Assembly: GCA_016787785.1 (NCBI GenBank)
Contig: JAEUTO010000010.1
Span: 124,001-188,000 of the forward strand
Reading direction: 5' to 3'
Length of the DNA stretch: 64,000 nt
From: Bacteroidia bacterium
Lineage (GTDB): Bacteria; Bacteroidota; Bacteroidia; B-17B0; Aurantibacillaceae
Part shown: piece by piece, positions 28,105 to 35,605 of the stretch
How the letters are laid out: the number at the start of each line of letters is the position of its first letter
Position numbering within the stretch: the stretch's first letter is position 1
The notes under the pieces: generated by a model
Seen by the model: the letters and a program-made list of their open reading frames with translations, nothing else
Told to the model about the DNA's origin: nothing
Database searches by the model: none
Made by a program: the position numbers and the translations under genes

Positions 28105-30600
28105 TTATTTGGCTTCAATAACATCTGCTTCCACAATTTTTGCTTTTGGTGCTTTTACAGAAAGTGGTATGGTTAATTTAAAACTAAAATTTCTTCCCAT
28201 ACTGTAAATGCCCGAACGACCAGTTCCATTTACCGGATAATTGTCAAAGTATTTTAATCTGCTCATGTTAGATTGATAGGCAACATCTGCTAAATTAGTT
28301 CCAAAGATCCCTATCGTAAATAAGGTCTTTCCCTTTTTTGATATAACATCTGTTCCAAAACCCGCATCAATTAAAGTATAGCCCGGCGTTTTTGTTTCTG
28401 TATTATTAAATAAGAAAGCCCGGTCTTGCTCGGCGTAATATTGCAGGCCAACTTTAAAATAAATATTTGTGAAACACCCTACGTTCTTTTTAAATTCTGC
28501 TATCAATTCTGAATTGGTGTGCAAAGGAGGAATGAAAGGAATATATTTATTACTGTCGTTTATTATTGCACCGTTGCCGCCTTTATTTAAAGCATAAACA
28601 AAGGAAACCGAGTTCTCAAAATGTAACCAATCGAGTGGGTGAGGGTGAATATCAATGCGAGCTTCGCCACCATATAATTGTGCTTTGGTTTGTCTGAATT
28701 TAAATACAGGATAGTTATTTCCCGATTCTGTATAAATAGAATCGCCGCCGAACAAACTTTCAAGTTTTTGGTTAAAGATATAATTATCTAAAATAGTATT
28801 GAACACTTCTGCGCTTGCCGAAATATGTTCGCTATCAAAAAACAGTCCTACATCCTGTTGCAAACTAAATTCAGGTTTAAAATTAGCATCGCCTAATTGC
28901 TCATAGCCTGTGCCAGGATGCACGCCCTTTGCAGAGAGTTCTGAGATGTTGGGTGCACGATAACCTCGTGCCACATTTGCTTTGATATGAAATTTGTTGT
29001 TGATGTTATAAGTGATACCGCCGCTTGAAGAAAATCCGGAGAACGTATGCGCGTAATTGTCAAAACGTTTAACGGCCCCGGTGGTATCGTTTGTGGCCAT
29101 TTCAAAACCTGTTGTTGGATTGGTTGTTACGTATAATTCTTCATTTTTAAAAGAGCGTGTGTCGTAACGCGCGCCAAAGGCAAGATCTATTTTTCCGAAG
29201 TTCTTTTTTACAAATACAAAGGGTGCAATATCAAATAAAGAATAGTCGGGAATAACAAAATCTGTTCCCGCTCTCACATTATTTAATTGATACATTCCAT
29301 TTATACCCATTGCAATTTCAAAACCTAATTTCTCTGGAAAATAATATTTAAGATCATAACTGGCAGTTTGCATATTTAAGAATAAGCCTGCAATGGCTGG
29401 CTCTTGAGGGTGTGCATACTCTCTTCTTAAACTTTGTTGGTAACCTAAGCGCACTGCAAGTTTACTATTACCTATAATAAAATTGCTGGAAGAAAAAACA
29501 CGGTAATGCTGCACGCGCTGATGAATGGCGCCAATATCATAGGACCTCAATTCATCATTACTTACAATTGGTCTTAGCGTATCTTCTTCCGAAATTTGTT
29601 TTGTGAACTTTCTGCTACTCGAATCACGGCTGCCATCGGGTATTTCCTGCATGTTGTCATAAACAGAAAAATTAAGATGCGAATAACCCCAGCTTCTGTG
29701 TAATCCTAAATAAGCGTTGAGGTCGTTCTCTTTAAAGCCTGTATTAAAAACTCTTCCATCATACCGGTTTTGGTAATTGGTAGCTTCTTTATGCGAGCCA
29801 CGAAAACCCCACACAAAGCCTTCTGTATTGCCCGCCATATTAAAAGATGCAGCCCGCAAACCGTTATTGCTTTGGTAGTTTGTTTGCAAACCTCCCCGAA
29901 TTACACCTTCGTATAAAGGATTTGCCGGTAATAGATTTACAACGCCGGCCAGTGCATCAGAGCCGTAGATCAAACTCGCAGGACCTTTTACAACTTCAAT
30001 ACGATCTATTAAGAACTGATCTACTTCAATACCGTGTTCATCTCCCCATTGCTGACTTTCTTGCCTTACGCCGTCAAATAAGGTCAAGATCCGGTTGTAA
30101 CCCAGGCCTCGTATAAAGGGTTTAGATACGTTTGGACCGGTTGATAATGCATTTACACCCGGCACCTTACTTAAAGCATCTATAGCATTGGTAGCTGTAT
30201 TCTCTTCAAGATACTTAGAATCTATAAATACCATGGGTAGCGGATTACGTTTGGTTTCTGTGGCTTTTGACAGACCTGTAACTACAACCTCGCTTGCTTC
30301 AACGGCCGATTCTTCCATTTCAAAATTTATAGTTGCAGTTTCTGTAAGATCGATTGTTTTAATTATTGTTTTGTAGCCAACTAATTTTACCTGCACCAGC
30401 GTTTTTGTTTTAGGTAAATTATTTATTTCAAAAGAACCATCTGCTTTTACAGAAGTTCCGTTCTTAAGATCCGGAAAATAAACGATAGCGCCCGGCAGAA
30501 CCTCCATGTTTACTTTGCTTTTAACAAAGCCGGTTAATTTTGTTTGCGCATGTAAGAGTTGCGAAATAAACAGCAGCAACATGCATATATTTTTTTTCAT
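28105..30600 (-). CDS. TonB-dependent outer-membrane receptor with carboxypeptidase-regulatory N-terminus, probably for a metal
   Basis: 831 aa with a signal peptide (CMLLLFISQLLHAQ). Residues about 20-105 form a carboxypeptidase-D regulatory-like domain (GFVKSKVNMEVLPGAIVY). The plug follows (VVVTGLSK, ALSKVPGVN, PFIRGLGYNRILTLFDGVR) and contains DEHGIEVDQFLIDRIEVVKG, a stretch typical of receptors grouped with zinc/copper-type (ZnuD-like) receptors. The barrel ends GRNFSFKLTIPL. There is no SusD partner, which argues against glycan uptake. The gene upstream on the same strand encodes a His/Cys-rich exported protein, so metal import is the best guess. Confidence 0.85.
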   Translation of the reverse strand: MKKNICMLLLFISQLLHAQTKLTGFVKSKVNMEVLPGAIVYFPDLKNGTSVKADGSFEINNLPKTKTLVQVKLVGYKTIIKTIDLTETATINFEMEESAVEASEVVVTGLSKATETKRNPLPMVFIDSKYLEENTATNAIDALSKVPGVNALSTGPNVSKPFIRGLGYNRILTLFDGVRQESQQWGDEHGIEVDQFLIDRIEVVKGPASLIYGSDALAGVVNLLPANPLYEGVIRGGLQTNYQSNNGLRAASFNMAGNTEGFVWGFRGSHKEATNYQNRYDGRVFNTGFKENDLNAYLGLHRSWGYSHLNFSVYDNMQEIPDGSRDSSSRKFTKQISEEDTLRPIVSNDELRSYDIGAIHQRVQHYRVFSSSNFIIGNSKLAVRLGYQQSLRREYAHPQEPAIAGLFLNMQTASYDLKYYFPEKLGFEIAMGINGMYQLNNVRAGTDFVIPDYSLFDIAPFVFVKKNFGKIDLAFGARYDTRSFKNEELYVTTNPTTGFEMATNDTTGAVKRFDNYAHTFSGFSSSGGITYNINNKFHIKANVARGYRAPNISELSAKGVHPGTGYEQLGDANFKPEFSLQQDVGLFFDSEHISASAEVFNTILDNYIFNQKLESLFGGDSIYTESGNNYPVFKFRQTKAQLYGGEARIDIHPHPLDWLHFENSVSFVYALNKGGNGAIINDSNKYIPFIPPLHTNSELIAEFKKNVGCFTNIYFKVGLQYYAEQDRAFLFNNTETKTPGYTLIDAGFGTDVISKKGKTLFTIGIFGTNLADVAYQSNMSRLKYFDNYPVNGTGRSGIYSMGRNFSFKLTIPLSVKAPKAKIVEADVIEAK

Positions 30601-30661
30601 ATCATTAAATATGTTGATAGCGAAAAGATTCGCGTGAGCTTAATAAATAAATTAATTATAA

Positions 30662-30696
30662 GTCTTTAGTCATGAGTCTTGCATCATGAGTCTAAT
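30662..30696. repeat. Heptad-period intergenic repeat (copy 1)
   Basis: GTC or ATC triplets fall exactly every 7 nt at 30662, 30669, 30676, 30683 and 30690, with variable 4-nt fillers. It lies between the TonB receptor gene and the His/Cys protein gene. Three related elements occur at 46393, 54603 and 58099. Confidence 0.6.
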
Positions 30697-30715
30697 AAAC
30701 TAGTAACGAAAAAGA

Positions 30716-31045
30716 TTAAGCTTGCGGCGGCGCCCTTGTAGGAAGTAATTGTTGGGCTAAATGAAAATAAGAACTTTCAAATTTTGTAAGAAGATCACAA
30801 ATTAAAACAGGTTGTGTTGTGTTAAAGGCTACAAACGCAGGAACATCGTAAACCGGTGCATTCGTTTTAAAGATATCGCAATGGGTGTGGGTAGACTCAA
30901 CACTGGCGGTCTTGCTGTTGTGGTCAAAATGGCAATCCGTATCCTGGTGATCGGCAAAGATCTCGTGCGAGAGTGCAGCCGGCATTAATACCCAGCTAAA
31001 AACAAGCAATAAAAAAAATGCTATGTGTCTTTTGAATTTTTGCAC
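30716..31045 (-). CDS. Small exported His/Cys-rich protein, partner of the TonB receptor
   Basis: About 109 aa from GTG 31045, which gives a good signal peptide (HIAFFLLLVFSWVLMPAALS); a TTG at 31105 would overlap the upstream gene. Directly after the signal peptide come metal-ligand residues: HEIFADHQDTDCHFDH, then ESTHTHCDIF. The C-terminus has RAPP, which recalls small Bacteroidota proteins with paired Cys and a PP tail. It precedes the TonB receptor, and probably is a periplasmic metal-binding companion. No family assignment is certain. Confidence 0.55.
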   Translation of the reverse strand: MQKFKRHIAFFLLLVFSWVLMPAALSHEIFADHQDTDCHFDHNSKTASVESTHTHCDIFKTNAPVYDVPAFVAFNTTQPVLICDLLTKFESSYFHLAQQLLPTRAPPQA

Positions 31046-31088
31046 GTTCAAAGATAAGAAATAATTGTAAACGAAAAAAAGCGCCGAT

Positions 31089-32030
31089 CTACCTTGAGAT
31101 AGCAACTATAAGTAATGTTAAAAGCGCCAGTTCGGCCAAAATAATACTAATATATAAACCTCCGGCGAGGGCGTTATCCATGGCATTTATTCTTTTTTGC
31201 TTTATTATTTCCTTTTTTCCCTTAGTTTTTGCAGGTGTAGCTTTTACATTTTTAATTATCTCATAAATATGCTTGTGGTATTTGACCGCCTGTAAAACAG
31301 CTTTTTTATTGGCTGGTTCTTTATCGACGTAAAGAACTAATAATTCAGGTTTTTCTTTTGCTACTTTTTCCAATAAATATTTCCCATAAAAAAAGTTGTA
31401 TTTTGCTGTTGATAGTAAATTGTAAACTCTATTTGTGTCAAGCAGCTTTAGTGAATCTAAAGCCGCATAAAAATAACCGGCAACTGGATCTTTTAATTCA
31501 GTAATTTTTAAGATAAGTGAATCGGAAACTCTGGCAGTTACTCTTTTAAATTCATGATAGGAGTACTGACTTGTATTAAGATCATTTATAGCCTCGAGCG
31601 CATTAGTTTTTATTGATATAACAGGACCAGATAAGCTGTCTTCTAATCTCATTAGTTGTTGTTCCATAATGAACGCGTAATCTTGTTTTCTTAGATTTTC
31701 CCGGTTATCAGAGCGACATAACATCAATTCGACCTTACTTTGTTTTTTTTGGTTATTAGCATAGTATAATAGATAATATAAACCCTTTGTTTTTATTATT
31801 TTGTTCTTTTCTCCTGCAAAAAGTGTATCCCCTTTATTGTTTTGGCGTGTTAAAAATTCATCACTTTTTTTGCCGGTAAAATAATATCTGTTGTAACGAA
31901 ATATTTCAACATGAGCACTATCTCTATTTATTTCAACATAAAATTCAAAGTAGGTTAACCTGGCAAAATACAGCTGTGAAAAACTGTGACCTGAAATTAG
32001 CAGGAGTACTATTAAAAGGGCCTTACGCAT
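31089..32030 (-). CDS. Unknown exported protein with C-terminal membrane segment
   Basis: 313 aa with a signal peptide (LLIVLLLISGHSFSQ) and a second hydrophobic segment at the very end (ISIILAELALLTLLIVAIS), so it may be anchored in the inner membrane with most of the chain outside. The middle is Lys/Asn-rich with helical stretches; a basic patch (KTKGKKEIIKQKRIN) precedes the last helix. I recognise no family. It ends 43 bp before the His/Cys-rich gene and may be the first gene of the TonB receptor unit. Confidence 0.55.
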   Translation of the reverse strand: MRKALLIVLLLISGHSFSQLYFARLTYFEFYVEINRDSAHVEIFRYNRYYFTGKKSDEFLTRQNNKGDTLFAGEKNKIIKTKGLYYLLYYANNQKKQSKVELMLCRSDNRENLRKQDYAFIMEQQLMRLEDSLSGPVISIKTNALEAINDLNTSQYSYHEFKRVTARVSDSLILKITELKDPVAGYFYAALDSLKLLDTNRVYNLLSTAKYNFFYGKYLLEKVAKEKPELLVLYVDKEPANKKAVLQAVKYHKHIYEIIKNVKATPAKTKGKKEIIKQKRINAMDNALAGGLYISIILAELALLTLLIVAISR

Positions 32031-32059
32031 GAGGTTGTTTTAAGACAGTTCAGCAGGTA

Positions 32060-32539
32060 CTATTTTTTGTTTTCCATCTGCAACACCAATTTCTTAATAA
32101 TGGCTATCTGCCCCAGGTGATAATGGCTGTGCTCGATAATGCCATGCAGGTTTCTATAATAATTGCCGTATTTTTTATCTGCAAAATCTTCCCAAAGTTT
32201 GCTATCGGGCAGCTGTGCTACGAGTGCTGCAAATTTTTCCGCATCCGTAAAACACTTGTCGCACAATTTTTTCCAGTCTTCTTCACAGGTAATTGGCGGA
32301 TGATCAAAACTGTATTTATCTTTCGAATCAAGTTCTTTTCCTTCTAATACTTTTAAAGCTGCTTCTACAAAATAATTAATATGAAATGTAAGTGCAGCAA
32401 TAGTATTAAAAGAATCGATCTTTGTAGTTGCCTGTTGCCATGTAACATCTGCGAGGTTATCATTTAAGTTCGCCCAGGTCCAGTTACCGCCAAAATGTAC
32501 TTCTCTAAAATGTTTTGCTATTTGTTGTGTTGTGCTCAT
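32060..32539 (-). CDS. DinB-like protein
   Basis: 159 aa, the usual length of this four-helix-bundle family. Candidate metal-binding histidines are in LTFHINYF (about residue 53) and in HGIIEHSHYHLGQ near the C-terminus. DinB/YfiT-like proteins include thiol S-transferases and many unknowns, so the reaction is open. The start overlaps the stop of the SRPBCC gene upstream by 4 bp (ATGA at 32536-32539), so the two are translationally coupled. Cytoplasmic. Confidence 0.75.
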   Translation of the reverse strand: MSTTQQIAKHFREVHFGGNWTWANLNDNLADVTWQQATTKIDSFNTIAALTFHINYFVEAALKVLEGKELDSKDKYSFDHPPITCEEDWKKLCDKCFTDAEKFAALVAQLPDSKLWEDFADKKYGNYYRNLHGIIEHSHYHLGQIAIIKKLVLQMENKK

Positions 32540-33066
32540 TTCTCAAGAATGTTCTTCAGGTTCTGTAAACTAATATCCATATCTTTTGCCAGCATTTTTT
32601 CTATCATGGAAAGCATAAGGTTTAATGGATATTTCATGACGCTTTTGTTGCCCCATACTACTTTTGTTTGAACTGCTGACATGGCCGTTATTACTGTGCT
32701 TGCGTGGGACAGACCTGCAAAGGGCCTAATAAAACGGATCTCTGTATCAATTCTTTTTCCTTCCTCTAAGGCAGTAATTTCTAACTCGCCTTCGCCGGCT
32801 TTTTTATTTCCGTTCCAACCATAAATAAAACCAACGGTTCCGTCGGTACCTCTAAAATCTCTTTTCATTGAGGGGTCGGTCATTACCCATTTATTAAAGT
32901 TATCCTGGTTTTTTAAATGTTTTAAATAATCATACACTTTTTGTTGTGGCGCATTAATAATAATTTCGCGATGGATATTGTAATCCTTGCGCATGAAAAG
33001 CGCGATGATGAAGAGTAGGGCAATAACGCTGAATAGAGCGATAAAAATTAAAAGTAATATACTCAT
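32536..33066 (-). CDS. SRPBCC (START-like) family protein with N-terminal membrane anchor
   Basis: 176 aa. A strongly hydrophobic N-terminus (LLLIFIALFSVIALLFIIALF) anchors it in the membrane, followed by a START/polyketide-cyclase-like domain: INAPQQKVYDYLKHLKNQDNFNKW, then GTVGFIYGWNGN and late-strand ASTVITAMSAVQTKVVWG. These folds bind hydrophobic ligands; which one is unknown. It is translationally coupled to the DinB-like gene. Confidence 0.75.
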   Translation of the reverse strand: MSILLLIFIALFSVIALLFIIALFMRKDYNIHREIIINAPQQKVYDYLKHLKNQDNFNKWVMTDPSMKRDFRGTDGTVGFIYGWNGNKKAGEGELEITALEEGKRIDTEIRFIRPFAGLSHASTVITAMSAVQTKVVWGNKSVMKYPLNLMLSMIEKMLAKDMDISLQNLKNILEK

Positions 33067-33090
33067 ATGGATTGTTTTTAAAGGCTTAAT

Positions 33091-33131
33091 TTAAGAATAA
33101 TATTTCTTTACATAAAACAGTTAAGTAGTGC
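33091..33131. repeat. 41-bp dispersed repeat, copy A
   Basis: About 31 of 41 bases match a second copy at 33721-33761; both start TTAAGAATAATA on the plus strand. This copy overlaps the 3' end of the unknown gene ending at 33121 and lies before the SRPBCC gene (minus-strand sense). Confidence 0.4.
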
Positions 33132-33699
33132 TTTTTTTCTTTTTGTTTCTACTTCCAGTATCACTCCAGTGAAATCCATATTTCCAACCGCACCAAACCA
33201 AGCGCGGTATGCCTTTTCTTTGCTTTTTTTCTTTACCGGAAGCGTTTTTATTTTTGAGCGCTCCACTCACATCTAGCACAGCGTTTAACGATAATAAATA
33301 TTGAATTTGTTTATCATCAATACTCTTTTCAATCGTTTGCCTTGAAATTTTTTGTGCCGTGCCCATGCTTTGGAAATTAATTTTGTTTGAGGGAACATAT
33401 TTATGTAAATCTTTTTTCAACTTCTTCATACGAATATAAGTTAATCGCTCTTTTTCAAGACTGTCTTTCCAAATAGAATAGCTGTTAAGATTTTTTATAT
33501 TTGTTGCGATGTATTTAAAGCATGAATCAACTGAGTAAGGCATTGTTGCATATTCTGCCGAGTTGTGTTTAAAATAAATACTTGGGAAGGTCATTTTAAG
33601 TTCGCCTTCTAAAAGTTTTTCGATCTCTGCATTTTGCCCAAAAAATTCTGCCGCAACAAAAAGAAGTATAGATAATATTTTAGTTGTTGTTAGTTTCAT
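33121..33699 (-). CDS. Unknown exported protein
   Basis: 192 aa with a signal peptide (ILSILLFVAAEFFGQ). The rest is Lys-rich with a mixed helix pattern (DSLEKERLTYIRMKKLKKDLHKY) and ends in a strongly basic tail. An RQTIEKSIDDKQIQYLLSLN segment looks helical. No family recognised. It lies between AHSA1 and SRPBCC genes and is bracketed by two copies of a 41-bp repeat, but no function can be proposed. Confidence 0.5.
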   Translation of the reverse strand: MKLTTTKILSILLFVAAEFFGQNAEIEKLLEGELKMTFPSIYFKHNSAEYATMPYSVDSCFKYIATNIKNLNSYSIWKDSLEKERLTYIRMKKLKKDLHKYVPSNKINFQSMGTAQKISRQTIEKSIDDKQIQYLLSLNAVLDVSGALKNKNASGKEKKQRKGIPRLVWCGWKYGFHWSDTGSRNKKKKSTT

Positions 33700-33720
33700 C
33701 TACAAAATAGTGTCATCAAT

Positions 33721-33761
33721 TTAAGAATAATAGTTGTACGCAGGAAACAGTTGAATAGTGG
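33721..33761. repeat. 41-bp dispersed repeat, copy B
   Basis: Partner of the copy at 33091-33131. Both copies lie just downstream of a minus-strand stop codon, in the gap before the next gene on that strand. Confidence 0.4.
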
Positions 33762-33771
33762 CTAACATTTG

Positions 33772-34212
33772 TTACATGTTAATAATTTCCTTTTCTAACC
33801 TGTCAAAGTTCTCTTCATTTTTTGGTTCTGCAAATTTTCTGATCTTTTCGCATTCCTCTTCAGTTTCAAAGATCATTCGAAAAGATATTTCTGTTCTTGT
33901 TTCGTCAAGTTTTTTAAACGTAATTTCCATATCAAACAATGGTTGAGAAACTCTGGTCCAGGAAATTAATTTATGTGGCGTAACTGTTTTGAATATGGAC
34001 GAGTTCTCGTAGTTGCCTTTCTCGGGGCCGTGCATGGTTAAGATCCACTTGCCCCCGGGTTGGAGGTCAAATTCATGAATTGTATTGGTAAAACCTTCGG
34101 GGCCCCACCAATTTTTTAAATGTGTTTGGTCTGCAAATGCCTTATACACTTTTTCTACAGGAAAATTTAAAAGGCGGGAACTGAAAATTTCCCGATCTGA
34201 ATGTGAGCTCAT
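33772..34212 (-). CDS. AHSA1/SRPBCC family protein
   Basis: 146 aa. The AHSA1-like START fold is clear: the opening SRLLNFPVEKVYKAFADQ, the hallmark HLKNWWGPEGFTN, PGGKWILTMHGPEKGNY and LISWTRVSQP, with a C-terminal helix (FDRLEKEII). Members bind small hydrophobic ligands or act as ring cyclases or Hsp90 co-factors; the role here is unknown. It is the first gene beyond the leftmost attC-like element, so it may be either the last cassette gene or the first chromosomal gene. Confidence 0.8.
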   Translation of the reverse strand: MSSHSDREIFSSRLLNFPVEKVYKAFADQTHLKNWWGPEGFTNTIHEFDLQPGGKWILTMHGPEKGNYENSSIFKTVTPHKLISWTRVSQPLFDMEITFKKLDETRTEISFRMIFETEEECEKIRKFAEPKNEENFDRLEKEIINM

Positions 34213-34243
34213 TATTTAAAGTTTAGAAGTTGCTATTACTTGC

Positions 34244-34350
34244 ACCAAACGTTTTGTGTGCTGTCGCTAAATTTACAAAAGTTCGATCGAATTTAAAAAG
34301 TAAGCAGTAAAGAAGCTGGTGAGTATTTTTTTCTATCTGCTCTGTTACGC
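34244..34350 (-). repeat. attC-like element 1 (weak)
   Basis: Read on the minus strand, it opens GCGTAACAGAGC and closes ACAAAACGTTTGGT. Both ends match the other elements of the array, but the arms pair poorly. It lies between the receiver-like gene and the AHSA1 gene. Confidence 0.4.
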
Positions 34351-34371
34351 ATTTGTTTATTGCGTTGGTTT

Positions 34372-34671
34372 CTATAACCTGTCTGGAAATGCTGCTTTTA
34401 AATCGTTTAAAACTGTTTGTGGATGAGCATCAATGATTTTAACATTGGGGTTTATCTTTGGAAATTCCAGATGAAACAAATTCCTACTTTCTGTGTCAAC
34501 ACCTCCGCCAATAATAACAGCATCTATGGTGTCTGACTTGAAAGCTAAAATTGCTTCTTCATTTGTTATTTTGCCAATTGAATTGTATCCATGCTGCTTT
34601 AGCATATCAGTAATTTTAGTAAGCATATCTGCATGTCGTCCTATTATTAAAACTTTTTCTCCGTGTCCCAT
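34372..34671 (-). CDS. Short receiver-like domain lacking phosphorylation Asp
   Basis: 99 aa. The layout is like a shortened response-regulator receiver: strand 1 KVLIIGRHAD, helix DMLTKITDMLKQHGY, strand 3 DAVIIGGGV, then helix and strand NPNVKIIDAH. The acidic pair after strand 1 and the phospho-acceptor Asp after strand 3 are not evident (Gly runs instead), and no output domain is attached. It is probably a cassette protein with a non-phosphorylated receiver fold. It is flanked by attC-like elements 1 and 2, and no partner kinase is adjacent. Confidence 0.55.
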   Translation of the reverse strand: MGHGEKVLIIGRHADMLTKITDMLKQHGYNSIGKITNEEAILAFKSDTIDAVIIGGGVDTESRNLFHLEFPKINPNVKIIDAHPQTVLNDLKAAFPDRL

Positions 34672-34730
34672 AAGATTTTTTTTGCATTATAAACAAAATA
34701 TTCCGTAAACTCATTATAACTGCCATCGAT

Positions 34731-34873
34731 GCTAACGGTTTGCGACCTTGCGCCTGTGGCTTTTGAAACCGATAACTGTCTGCCGGTACCAACGTTTATT
34801 AATTGTTCAAATTTTTATATTAGCTCTGTCCGTCCAGTATTAACAAACCCGCGTCAGTGGTTTGTTGTTTAAA
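34731..34873 (-). repeat. attC-like element 2 (degenerate)
   Basis: On the minus strand the 3' end reads GCAAACCGTTAGC, which matches the array consensus. The 5' end (CTTTAAAC) is diverged, and only short arm segments pair. It lies between the TrmO-like and receiver-like genes. Confidence 0.4.
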
Positions 34874-34878
34874 GAAGG

Positions 34879-35337
34879 TTACTTCCAATAATTTTTCATA
34901 AGGTCTGCAACCCAAACAGGTTGTCTAATTTGTTCTTTTGGTTGAAACTCTTTAAACACAGGTTTAATGTCCAGCACAGGTGTTCCGTCAATTGCGTCAA
35001 GATATTTTACTTTTATTGTGCGTCCTTTGTGTTCTAAAAGTTCAACGGTGCAAAGTCCGATCGTATTTGGTCGGTCTTTTTTACGTTGTCCGAAAATGCC
35101 AACTAGGGGATAATTGGGATTTCCCCTTGGTCTGCCAGAAAAAACTATGTCTTCGGGTTTAACTTTGTCGAAGTAATAAATAATTTCGAGGTGTGAAAAA
35201 TCCGAAATATTTTCAAATGCTTCGGTCGGAATATGGTCAGCAAGCTCAATGTCGGCAATAACTGCTTCCCAAAAGTCGTCGGTTGGTGTTGTCCTGGAGT
35301 TTTTTACTGTTGCAACTGAATTTAATTTAACTTCCAT
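34879..35337 (-). CDS. TsaA/TrmO-like SAM-binding protein
   Basis: 152 aa, about the length of a single TsaA domain and shorter than the 235 aa of E. coli TrmO, which has an extra C-terminal domain. Family segments: FENISDFSHLEIIYYFDKV, SGRPRGNPNYPLVGIF, DRPNTIGLCTVELLE and YLDAIDGTPVLDIKPV. TrmO methylates t6A37 in threonine tRNA using SAM bound in a trefoil barrel. Whether this short form has that activity is uncertain. It sits in the cassette array between elements 2 and 3. Confidence 0.8.
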   Translation of the reverse strand: MEVKLNSVATVKNSRTTPTDDFWEAVIADIELADHIPTEAFENISDFSHLEIIYYFDKVKPEDIVFSGRPRGNPNYPLVGIFGQRKKDRPNTIGLCTVELLEHKGRTIKVKYLDAIDGTPVLDIKPVFKEFQPKEQIRQPVWVADLMKNYWK

Positions 35338-35370
35338 TTTTTTGTTTATTTATTGTTGTTTTACAATGGC

Positions 35371-35586
35371 TGGTAACGTTTGGCAAGCTTGCGCTTGCGG
35401 TTTATGAAACTTCCTTTGCCTGCCCGAACGACTTTTTTGTCGGGCGGGTCTGCCCGCCGAAACGATTATTAAATGTACAAATGTTTATTAGCAAAGCCAA
35501 ACGAAAATAGCTGTCTGCGAAGCAGGCTTTAAATTGGCTTTGCGATCTGCCGGTCCGCCCGCATTGCGCTTAGCCGCTGTTATGTT
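35371..35586 (-). repeat. attC-like element 3
   Basis: On the minus strand it opens CATAACAGCGGCTAAGCGCAA and closes with GCTTGCCAAACGTTACC. The arms are imperfectly complementary. The 216-bp length leaves room for nested GC-rich hairpins in the middle (for example around 35430-35465, GTCGGGCGGG). Confidence 0.6.
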
Positions 35587-35605
35587 TTGCCAGCCGCACA
35601 CAGTT

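Noticed and set aside
29847-30116. Plus-strand frame opposite the TonB receptor
   Set aside because: It is the antisense of the well-supported receptor coding region, with no recognisable domain or start context.
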